Notes under the pieces: generated by a model
Seen by the model: the letters and a program-made list of their open reading frames with translations, nothing else
Told to the model about the DNA's origin: nothing
The model's database searches: none
Part shown: piece after piece, positions 1-5,763 of the stretch
Layout: each line of letters starts with the position of its first letter
Position numbering within the stretch: position 1 is the first letter of the stretch
Assembly: GCA_011620145.1 (NCBI GenBank)
Contig: WOZT01000227.1
Coordinates: 1-5,763 of the forward strand
Reading direction: 5' to 3'
Source: Gammaproteobacteria bacterium
GTDB taxonomy: Bacteria; Pseudomonadota; Gammaproteobacteria; UBA5335
Length of the DNA: 5,763 bases
Made by a program: the position numbers and the translations under genes

Positions 1-937
1 GGGCATCCTGGGCCAGCATGTGGGAGGTGGCCGGAATTTCCAGGACGGTGATCGTGCCCCCCGCCTGATGGGCGCTGCGGGCCATGTGGCGACGGCTGAG
101 GATCAGATCCATCTCGGCCACCATGATCCACCCACGCGCGCCCCGCAGGACTTCATAGGCAGCCGTGGTCCGCGAGGCCATCCAGGATTCGATATCGCGC
201 ACGTTCGTGACGATGGTGCGCGCCCGTTTGGCGTTGAACCACAGCCGGGAGGCCAGCTCCAGCTTCTGGCCGCTGGGGGGGCCGAAGACCAGGCGACCCA
301 GTCGCCGCATGGGCAGGCGCTGCAGCAAGGGCATCAGCGCCGGCAGCAGCCAGAGCCCGACCCCGGTGGCGGCCACCCCCAGGCTGGGATGAATGCGTCC
401 CTGCGGCAACACAGGCGCCTCCAGGACATATTCGATGTCGCGTCCCGCACGGTGGTGCAGATCGGGGCGCTGCAGCGCCGCTTCCAGCACCACGGCGCCG
501 CCGCGAGAATGACCATGCAATCGGACCTGATCGGCGTGAACCAGATGTTCGAGCACGAGATTCAGTACGGCCGCGTCATGGGCGATGGTGCCCACGGCAT
601 AGGGCAAGGGTCGATCCCATTCGGGCTGCTGGGTGCGCGCCTCGGGCGACACGGTGGTGACGTGGTAATCGGCGTTGTTGAGATAGATGCATTCGGTGTG
701 GGGATCGTCGTATAAACCGTCGAAATACCAGACTTCCTCCAGGAATCCGGGCACGCAGACCACGCTGGTGCGCGGCTTGCCATGCGCCCGCCGCACCAGG
801 GCATGGCAGGCCCCGATCCGGTAGATCTCGCCCTCAAAATCCTTGGCATAGATCGGCTGCGTCGGCCGATCCAGATAGCGGCGGCGCAGTCCCACGGCAA
901 GCGCTGCCAAGGCACCTGCCAGTAGCCATTGATTCAT
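1..937 (-). CDS. alpha/beta hydrolase with N-terminal membrane-anchor-like segment (3' end cut by window edge)
   Basis: This frame is open from ATG at 937 to the left edge with no stop, giving 312 complete residues. It reads as a serine hydrolase of the alpha/beta fold. Residues 59-65 (VVCVPGF) form a beta strand and oxyanion-loop-like turn. GHSRG at 142-146 is the nucleophile elbow with Ser144. Asp277 in MVAEMDLIL and His306 in ATSHM sit where the acid and histidine of the triad are expected, so nearly the whole catalytic domain is present. Residues 148-276 include a cap region with a hydrophobic stretch at about 186-205. The N-terminus, MNQWLLAGALAALAVG followed by LRRR, is a short hydrophobic segment without a basic n-region or clear cleavage site; by the positive-inside rule it would be an anchor with the enzyme on the cytoplasmic side. 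AGGAGG six bases before the ATG fixes the start. The gene lies 48 bases after tldD on the same strand. Substrate is unknown: esterase, lipase, epoxide hydrolase or dehalogenase chemistry are all possible. Confidence 0.9.
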   Translation of the reverse strand, partial: MNQWLLAGALAALAVGLRRRYLDRPTQPIYAKDFEGEIYRIGACHALVRRAHGKPRTSVVCVPGFLEEVWYFDGLYDDPHTECIYLNNADYHVTTVSPEARTQQPEWDRPLPYAVGTIAHDAAVLNLVLEHLVHADQVRLHGHSRGGAVVLEAALQRPDLHHRAGRDIEYVLEAPVLPQGRIHPSLGVAATGVGLWLLPALMPLLQRLPMRRLGRLVFGPPSGQKLELASRLWFNAKRARTIVTNVRDIESWMASRTTAAYEVLRGARGWIMVAEMDLILSRRHMARSAHQAGGTITVLEIPATSHMLAQDA

Positions 938-943
938 ATCCTT

Positions 944-949
944 CCTCCT
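944..949 (-). promoter_or_regulatory. ribosome binding site of the alpha/beta hydrolase gene
   Basis: AGGAGG on the minus strand, six bases before the ATG at 937. It is the strongest Shine-Dalgarno match in the window. It suggests that this gene is translated independently of tldD, even if both are on one mRNA. Confidence 0.8.
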
Positions 950-985
950 CGCGTTTTTCTGATTCTATCGTCATCGTCGGCCGAC

Positions 986-2461
986 TCACCCCGTCTGGGT
1001 TCCGCCCACGGTAAGGCCATCGATGCGCAGGGTCGGCTGCCCCACGCCCACCGGCACACTCTGCCCGTCCTTGCCACAGGTGCCCACCCCGTCATCCAGG
1101 CGCAGGTCATGCCCCAGCATGCTGACCCGGGTCAGCACCTCGGGACCATTCCCGATCAGGGTCGCGCCTTTCACGGGCCGACCGATGCGACCATTCTCGA
1201 TCAGATAGGCCTCGCTGGCGGAAAAGACAAATTTCCCCGAGGTGATATCCACCTGGCCGCCACCGAAGTTCACCGCGTACAAGCCGCGCGGCACCGAGCG
1301 AATGATCTCCTCGGGATCATGAGGACCCGGCAGCAGATAGGTATTGGTCATGCGTGGCATGGGCAGATGGGCATAGGATTCACGACGGCCATTGCCGGTC
1401 GGCGCCATGCCCATCAGGCGCGCGTTCTGTTTGTCCTGCAGATAAGCCCGCAGCCGTCCAGCCTCGATCAATACGGTCTGTTGGCTGGGCGTTCCTTCGT
1501 CATCCACCGTCAGCGAACCGCGCCGATCGGTCAGCGTGCCGTCATCGACCACGGTACACAGTGGGCTGGCCACGCTCTCGCCCAGGCGGCCACTGAAGGC
1601 CGAGGTGCCCTTGCGGTTGAAATCCCCCTCCAGACCGTGACCAATGGCTTCATGCAAAAGAATCCCGGGCCAGCCCGGCCCCAGCACCACGGTCATCGAT
1701 CCCGCCGGCGCCGGCTCAGCCTCCAGCGCCACCAGCGCCTGACGCACGGCCTCGCGCGCATGGTGGCGCGCGGCATCCCGATCGCGCAGCATGTCGTAGC
1801 CAAAACGCCCGCCGCCGCCGGAGCTGCCGCGCTCGCGCCGCCCATCCTTTTCCACGATCACCGACACGTTGATGCGCACCAGCGGCCGCACATCCGCAGC
1901 GAGGGTCCCATCACTGGCGGCGACCAGCATGATTTCATCCACCCCCGACAGACTCACCATCACCTGCCGCACCCGGGATTCGCGCCGGGCTTCCGCCTCG
2001 GCCGCCTGCAGCAGGGCCAGCTTGTCCTCCACAGGCAAGCCGCCCAGCGGATCCTGGTCGCCGTAGCGCGCCATCGCCGCCGGCACCCGAAAGCCGGACC
2101 CGGCGACCCGCGTGGTCGCCGTCTGTCCCTGGCGCAGGATGGCGCGAGCCGCCTGAGCCGCTTCCCGCAAAGCCTGGGGATTGAGTTCATCGGAATAGGC
2201 GAATCCCGCTTTCTCGCCCGACAGCGCACGCACCCCTACCCCCTGTTCCAGGGAAAAATCGCCTTCCTTGATGCGCCCGTCTTCCAGACTGAAGGACTCC
2301 GATCGCACCTGCTGGAAATACAGGTCGGCCGCATCGGCACCTGCGCCGCTCAGCAGATCCAGGGTGTCCTGGAGATCGTCCTCACGGATTCCCTCGGGCA
2401 CCAGCAGCCGCGTGCGAGCCAGGACCAAAGCGGGATTTTCAACAGTCAATTCCACGTTCAT
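986..2461 (-). CDS. tldD: TldD, metalloprotease subunit of the TldD/TldE complex
   Basis: The 491-residue product is close to the usual TldD length (about 480). The metal-binding HExxxH helix is HEAIGH at 270-275, inside [20 protein letters not shown]. The family-typical stretches [34 protein letters not shown] (here with APTGNG), [17 protein letters not shown] and [20 protein letters not shown] (Cys462) follow in the expected order, ending in [10 protein letters not shown]. From family knowledge, TldD pairs with TldE (PmbA) to form a cytoplasmic zinc protease that digests unfolded peptides inside a cavity; in E. coli it matures microcin B17 and degrades the antitoxin CcdA. TldE lacks the metal site and is not encoded in this window. 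The start at 2461 forms an ATGA overlap with the preceding amidase gene; no later methionine lies before the conserved region, and the N-terminus is about nine residues longer than in E. coli. All catalytic motifs are intact. Confidence 0.97.
   Translation of the reverse strand: MNVELTVENPALVLARTRLLVPEGIREDDLQDTLDLLSGAGADAADLYFQQVRSESFSLEDGRIKEGDFSLEQGVGVRALSGEKAGFAYSDELNPQALREAAQAARAILRQGQTATTRVAGSGFRVPAAMARYGDQDPLGGLPVEDKLALLQAAEAEARRESRVRQVMVSLSGVDEIMLVAASDGTLAADVRPLVRINVSVIVEKDGRRERGSSGGGGRFGYDMLRDRDAARHHAREAVRQALVALEAEPAPAGSMTVVLGPGWPGILLHEAIGHGLEGDFNRKGTSAFSGRLGESVASPLCTVVDDGTLTDRRGSLTVDDEGTPSQQTVLIEAGRLRAYLQDKQNARLMGMAPTGNGRRESYAHLPMPRMTNTYLLPGPHDPEEIIRSVPRGLYAVNFGGGQVDITSGKFVFSASEAYLIENGRIGRPVKGATLIGNGPEVLTRVSMLGHDLRLDDGVGTCGKDGQSVPVGVGQPTLRIDGLTVGGTQTG
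2458..2461 (-). other. ATGA start/stop overlap between amidase gene and tldD
   Basis: On the minus strand the tldD start ATG (2461-2459) shares bases with the TGA stop (2460-2458) of the amidase gene. The 20 bases before the tldD start contain only a GGGG run about 11-14 bases away and no proper Shine-Dalgarno sequence. Translation of tldD is therefore probably coupled to termination on the upstream gene. Confidence 0.85.
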
Positions 2462-3282
2462 GGCAACACAACCCCAAAACGACGGTGAGACAGGGCGGGA
2501 AAACGGGTGCGCAGGGCGTGGACCCGCTGGGTATCGACGTCCCCCAGGACGATCCCGGAACCACGCGGCAGGACATCGACCACCGCGCCCCAGGGATCGA
2601 CGATCAGACTGTGACCAAAGGTTTCCCGGCCATTGGCGTGATAGCCGCCCTGGGCCGCCGCCACCCCATACATCAGGTTTTCCACGGCCCGCGCGCGCAA
2701 CAGCAGTTCCCAATGGGCCTGGCCCGTCAGTTGGGTGAACGCCGCCGGCAACGCGAACCACTCCGCCCCCGCATCGACCATGGCCCGGAACAGCTCGGGG
2801 AAGCGCAGGTCGTAACAGACCGCCAGTCCCATCCGACCCGCCGGGGTATCCACTACCACGACCTGGTCTCCGGCGAGCTGGGTGGCCGACTCACGATAGG
2901 TTTCCTCGCTGGCAGGGAGATGGACATCGAACAGGTGCATCTTGTCGAAGCGGGCAATCTGTTGGCCCTGCGCGTCGAACACGAGACAGGCAGCGGAGAC
3001 CTTGGCACTGCCCGCAGCACGCAGCGGCACGGTGCCTGCCACGATCCACAGGCCCTCCCGCTGCGCGATGCGGGCGAGTTGATCCTGGATCGGCCCCTGC
3101 CCCGGCGCCTCGGCCACCGCCAGCTTGTCCGTGTCTTTCATTCCCATGCAGGCAAAATGTTCGGGCAACACCGCAATCCGGGCGCCCGCCTGGGCCGCAC
3201 GCACCAGCAATCGCTCCGCCTCGATCAGGTTGGCGGTGACCTGAGGTCCGGAGGCCATTTGCACGCCAGCGACCATTACCAT
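2458..3282 (-). CDS. carbon-nitrogen hydrolase (nitrilase superfamily), Nit1/deaminated-glutathione-amidase-like
   Basis: The 274-residue protein is a full-length, single-domain nitrilase-superfamily amidase. The triad is visible: Glu41 in AVLPEHF, Lys114 in RFDKMHLFD, and nucleophile Cys156 in [12 protein letters not shown]. Further family stretches are RARAVEN (196-202) and the C-terminal block [17 protein letters not shown] (219-235). That block and KMHLFD resemble the Nit1 / E. coli YbeM branch, which hydrolyses deaminated glutathione, a side product of transaminases, in the cytoplasm. The precise substrate is inferred; other omega-amidase or amidase activities are possible. Pseudomonas has a nitrilase-family gene at the same place between yhdP and tldD. 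ATG 3282 is chosen because AAGGAG lies six bases upstream and the protein then starts with the usual short beta strand (VMVAGVQM). The open frame continues upstream to 3582, but that part overlaps yhdP in another frame and has no homology-like content. A second in-frame ATG two codons later is a weaker alternative start. Confidence 0.95.
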   Translation of the reverse strand: MVMVAGVQMASGPQVTANLIEAERLLVRAAQAGARIAVLPEHFACMGMKDTDKLAVAEAPGQGPIQDQLARIAQREGLWIVAGTVPLRAAGSAKVSAACLVFDAQGQQIARFDKMHLFDVHLPASEETYRESATQLAGDQVVVVDTPAGRMGLAVCYDLRFPELFRAMVDAGAEWFALPAAFTQLTGQAHWELLLRARAVENLMYGVAAAQGGYHANGRETFGHSLIVDPWGAVVDVLPRGSGIVLGDVDTQRVHALRTRFPALSHRRFGVVLP

Positions 3283-3288
3283 GGAACA

Positions 3289-3294
3289 CTCCTT
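3289..3294 (-). promoter_or_regulatory. ribosome binding site of the amidase gene
   Basis: AAGGAG on the minus strand, six bases before ATG 3282. It decides the start codon against the much longer upstream open frame that would overlap yhdP. Confidence 0.8.
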
Positions 3295-3306
3295 AGGGTT
3301 TTCTGG

Positions 3307-3335
3307 ACGATAAGGGGGCGGCGCGCGGCTGTCCA
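3307..3335 (-). promoter_or_regulatory. possible sigma-70-type promoter for the amidase-tldD genes
   Basis: On the minus strand TGGACA (3335-3330, five of six matches to the -35 consensus) is followed after exactly 17 bases by TATCGT (3312-3307, four of six to the -10 consensus). A start site a few bases further would give a leader of about 20-25 bases carrying the AAGGAG ribosome binding site. The whole element lies in the 70-base gap after the yhdP stop. The -10 match is moderate and the spacer is very GC-rich, so this remains a prediction. Confidence 0.4.
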
Positions 3336-3352
3336 CTGTGTGCAATAGCGCG

Positions 3353-5763
3353 TCAAGGCCGGCGGGTTTCGGGCAGGTTGAAAGGTCCCTGCTCCCGTTC
3401 CAGCGTTGCCGCGTCGAAGCTGCCCTCAAGTCGATAGCGGATTTGAACCAACCGCCCCACTGGCTGGCGCCACAGCTCGCGACCCAACAACACAGCCGCT
3501 CCGGCGATTGGGCCACCGGCCACCGTGGCGGCCAGGGCCAGCCCCGCCGACAGACCCGGCGTAACAACCAGCTCCTGGTCAAACTGACGCTTTTTGAGGT
3601 CGCTGGTCCCCGTCATGCGGACATCGGCCGCCGGGCCTTCCAGATGCAGCATACGGGTCTCGACCACCCCACGTTCCAGATGAAGATCGCCGCGAATTCG
3701 GCTGAACGGCAGGCTGGGGCGAAATACCCCTGAAAAATCATGAGTCAACCGACGGGGCAAGTCATAGAGGCCGGCCAGGCCCATGACGACACCCGTGGTG
3801 GGACGGGTCTCACGCAAATAGATAGCCCCCTCGTCGGCTTCAAGCTGGAAATCTCCCCGCGCCCGCTCACTGGCCACCTCCCACGGCGCACCCGGCCAAT
3901 TCAGACGCCCGGTGATCGCGGCGCGACGCGCGTCCATCGCATCTGGATGGCCCAGCCGCCGGGCCAACGTCGGTAGATCGCCTGTTTCCATGTGGAAGGC
4001 CAGATCCGATTGCGTGTCTTGTCCCGCCTGGTTCCAGTGACCGGAGCCGCTCAGATGAACGGCGGGTCCCTCGAGCGTCCAGCCATTCATCGCCACGCCC
4101 TCCGAGGTGGGCTGCAGCTGCAGTTCCATGCGCCCCAGGTCATTGCCGCGATAACGTACCCGTTCCGCCGCCAGCCGTACCGGCGGCACAGTGCGCGGAT
4201 CCAATGTCGAACGCGGCGGACTGTCGGTCGCGGAATTGCCTGAATCGGCGGCCTGCTGCAGCGCATCCAGATCCAGGCGTTTCAGGTTCACCTGCCACAA
4301 ATTGCCGTTGGCGCCCATGCGAACATTGCCTTCCAGCGCGGGTGCCTGCAGGCGCAGACTGGGGAACGCTCCGCTTCGCTCCAGCGCAAACTGGACCCCG
4401 ACCTGCCGCAAGCCCGGTCCTTCCACCACGCCCACTGCCAAATCGATGCCACCGAGCCAGGGGGGCAAAGTCCATGGCTGACCGGATGGTGTTCCCCGTA
4501 CCGCCCAGATGGAATGCCAAGCTACCAAATCCTGCGGGGTCAAGCGGTCCAGCCGCCCCTGGATCCACAGACCTGAAGCATCAGGCAGGGCATCCGCGCT
4601 CTGGTTGAACCCGATTAATCCTCGATCAAAAACCCAGCCGGTCTCACGGGGCAGCAGGAACAACGAACCTCGGATCAGTTCGCCCTGCTCCACTTCGATG
4701 CGATGCCCAGAACCATCTCCATTGCCTCGAAGCACCAGCGGCCGTTGCAATTCGGCCGGCTTGCCCAGCGGCGCAGGCCAATTCAAGGCGAGGCCCTGCA
4801 GGGTGCTTTGGGCAGACCAACGCAATCGCCCCTCCGGCAGCACATCGAAATGGGCATCCAGATCGGTTTTTCCCTGGATGGTGTGCGGATCGAGAAATGC
4901 CAACTGACGTCGCAACAGGGCAGCGGGCAAACCACCCCGCAGCCGCACCTGGGTCGCCCGGAATCCCCCGGCGCGAACCGCATCGGGCAGCGCACTCACT
5001 TGCAGGTGCACCGGAACACCCTCCAGCTGGGCCTGGATATCGGTGGCTTCCAGATGGTCCTCGTGAAATTGCAGACTCCCCCGAATCTCATCCAGCGCCA
5101 TACCCCAATCCGGCTGCTCCAGTCGCGCGCCATCCCAGTAGAATGCCCCCGCAACCCGAGCCTGGCGCATGTCCCGCAGCGGCAGTGTCAGATGCAGATC
5201 CAATCGCACCGGTCCGCTCCCGCGGGCACCATCGAGCAACACACGTACCGCCTGCCCAGGCGGCGCGTGAGCCAGATAATCCAGCGCGCCCTGGTGTTCA
5301 CCCCGGCCCTGCCCTTCGGCCACCAGCACCAGATCCCGGTAATCGGCCATCTCCACCCGCGTCTCCGCCAGCGTCAATCCCCCGCTGCGGGCCGAACGGG
5401 CATCCACGCGAAAACCCGTGCCCGTGAAGGTGAGCCGCCCATCAATGGCTTCCAGCTCCGGCCAGTCGGGATGGAAACGCAACACACCGCCTTCAAGCGC
5501 AGCCGTAACTTTGAACTCACCGCCGCCATCACGGAAGGGGAATCGTGCCAGATCGCCCCGCAACACAAGCTGGCCTTCCCGAATGTGCCCATCCCGAATC
5601 GAGGCGCGCAACCAGCGCGCTGTATCAGGCGGCAAATGCCGACGCGGTAAATACCGATCAATCACCGCGGCGTTAACATCCTGGAATGCCACCTGCAGAT
5701 CCATCAGAGGCCGCTGCCCCGGTCGCCACACCATGGCCAAACTGCCCTGGGCCTTCAGATCCG
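3353..5763 (-). CDS. yhdP: YhdP, AsmA-like envelope protein (C-terminal part; 5' end outside window)
   Basis: The frame enters from the right edge and ends in TGA at 3353; 802 complete residues are visible, against roughly 1270 in the E. coli protein, so the N-terminal transmembrane helix and first part of the repeated beta-groove are missing. Recognisable family stretches are IDRYLPRRHLPP followed by ARWLRASIRDGHI and RFPFRDGGGEF near the right edge, WPELEAIDGRLTFTG after it, and near the C-terminus YDLPRRLTHDFSGVF, PFSRIRGDLHLERGVVETR and the glycine/alanine-rich hydrophobic stretch with TVAGGPIAGAAVLLGRELW (about 3470-3560), then IRYRLEGSFD. The long middle is rich in alternating beta-strand-like LxLxG patterns, as expected for an AsmA/Vps13-type groove. 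From published work on E. coli, YhdP is anchored in the inner membrane, spans the periplasm and, partly redundantly with TamB and YdbH, moves phospholipids to the outer membrane. No break or frameshift is seen. The downstream amidase gene follows after 70 bases. Confidence 0.95.
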   Translation of the reverse strand, partial: DLKAQGSLAMVWRPGQRPLMDLQVAFQDVNAAVIDRYLPRRHLPPDTARWLRASIRDGHIREGQLVLRGDLARFPFRDGGGEFKVTAALEGGVLRFHPDWPELEAIDGRLTFTGTGFRVDARSARSGGLTLAETRVEMADYRDLVLVAEGQGRGEHQGALDYLAHAPPGQAVRVLLDGARGSGPVRLDLHLTLPLRDMRQARVAGAFYWDGARLEQPDWGMALDEIRGSLQFHEDHLEATDIQAQLEGVPVHLQVSALPDAVRAGGFRATQVRLRGGLPAALLRRQLAFLDPHTIQGKTDLDAHFDVLPEGRLRWSAQSTLQGLALNWPAPLGKPAELQRPLVLRGNGDGSGHRIEVEQGELIRGSLFLLPRETGWVFDRGLIGFNQSADALPDASGLWIQGRLDRLTPQDLVAWHSIWAVRGTPSGQPWTLPPWLGGIDLAVGVVEGPGLRQVGVQFALERSGAFPSLRLQAPALEGNVRMGANGNLWQVNLKRLDLDALQQAADSGNSATDSPPRSTLDPRTVPPVRLAAERVRYRGNDLGRMELQLQPTSEGVAMNGWTLEGPAVHLSGSGHWNQAGQDTQSDLAFHMETGDLPTLARRLGHPDAMDARRAAITGRLNWPGAPWEVASERARGDFQLEADEGAIYLRETRPTTGVVMGLAGLYDLPRRLTHDFSGVFRPSLPFSRIRGDLHLERGVVETRMLHLEGPAADVRMTGTSDLKKRQFDQELVVTPGLSAGLALAATVAGGPIAGAAVLLGRELWRQPVGRLVQIRYRLEGSFDAATLEREQGPFNLPETRRP

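Noticed and set aside
20..715. Plus-strand 231-codon open frame near the left edge
   Set aside because: It is antisense to the alpha/beta hydrolase, whose minus-strand frame shows the complete triad. The minus-strand open frames 562-915 and 334-516 are likewise out of frame with that gene.
962..967. TAGAAT on the minus strand as a -10 element for the hydrolase gene
   Set aside because: It matches five of six bases and is well placed, but no acceptable -35 hexamer lies 16-18 bases upstream, so I do not call a promoter.
976..985. Perfect 10-base palindrome GTCGGCCGAC right after the tldD stop
   Set aside because: It has no loop and no following T-run, so it is not a terminator. A single short GC palindrome in GC-rich DNA is not enough for an operator call.
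2462..2761. Upstream extension of tldD by 100 codons inside the amidase gene
   Set aside because: The extension overlaps conserved amidase sequence in another frame and makes TldD far longer than its family; the ATGA start gives the usual length.
929..3348. Two long plus-strand open frames (929-2488 and 2485-3348) as real genes
   Set aside because: They lie opposite tldD and the amidase gene, which have clear family motifs. Their translations have low-complexity His/Gln/Arg/Pro-rich composition, no recognisable domains and no convincing ribosome binding sites.
4703..5650. Plus-strand 315-codon open frame opposite yhdP
   Set aside because: It is Gln/Pro/Arg-rich with no motif, and it is antisense to recognisable YhdP sequence.

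Overview
The window is GC-rich, tightly packed bacterial DNA with four protein genes, all on the minus strand. I recognise three of them: the C-terminal part of the AsmA-like envelope protein YhdP, a carbon-nitrogen (nitrilase-superfamily) hydrolase, and TldD, a metalloprotease subunit. The order yhdP - nitrilase - tldD is, from memory, the arrangement of Pseudomonas-like Gammaproteobacteria; in Escherichia coli yhdP and tldD are direct neighbours without the nitrilase. This, with TldD and YhdP sequences close to the gammaproteobacterial forms, points to a high-GC gammaproteobacterium. I cannot name a genus.

Layout in direction of transcription (right to left). 5763-3353: yhdP, entering from outside the window, with its N-terminal part missing. 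3352-3283: a 70-base gap with a plausible sigma-70-type promoter and a good ribosome binding site. 3282-2458: the nitrilase-family amidase with an intact Glu-Lys-Cys triad. 2461-986: tldD, overlapping the nitrilase stop by an ATGA junction. 985-938: a 48-base gap with a near-consensus ribosome binding site. 937-1: an alpha/beta hydrolase with an N-terminal hydrophobic segment, running off the left edge just after its probable catalytic histidine. It is open to the edge with no stop codon.

The genes look like one transcription unit or two overlapping ones. YhdP is an inner-membrane-anchored protein of phospholipid traffic to the outer membrane, the amidase is probably a metabolite-repair enzyme, and TldD is half of the TldD/TldE protease. 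These are conserved housekeeping functions and need not share a pathway. The least expected gene is the alpha/beta hydrolase behind tldD; its hydrophobic N-terminus and hydrophobic cap hint at a membrane or lipid-like substrate, but this is inference. The plus strand carries very long open frames opposite these genes, which I read as shadows of high-GC coding DNA. I see no RNA gene, mobile element, CRISPR array or clear terminator, and no convincing new multi-gene system.
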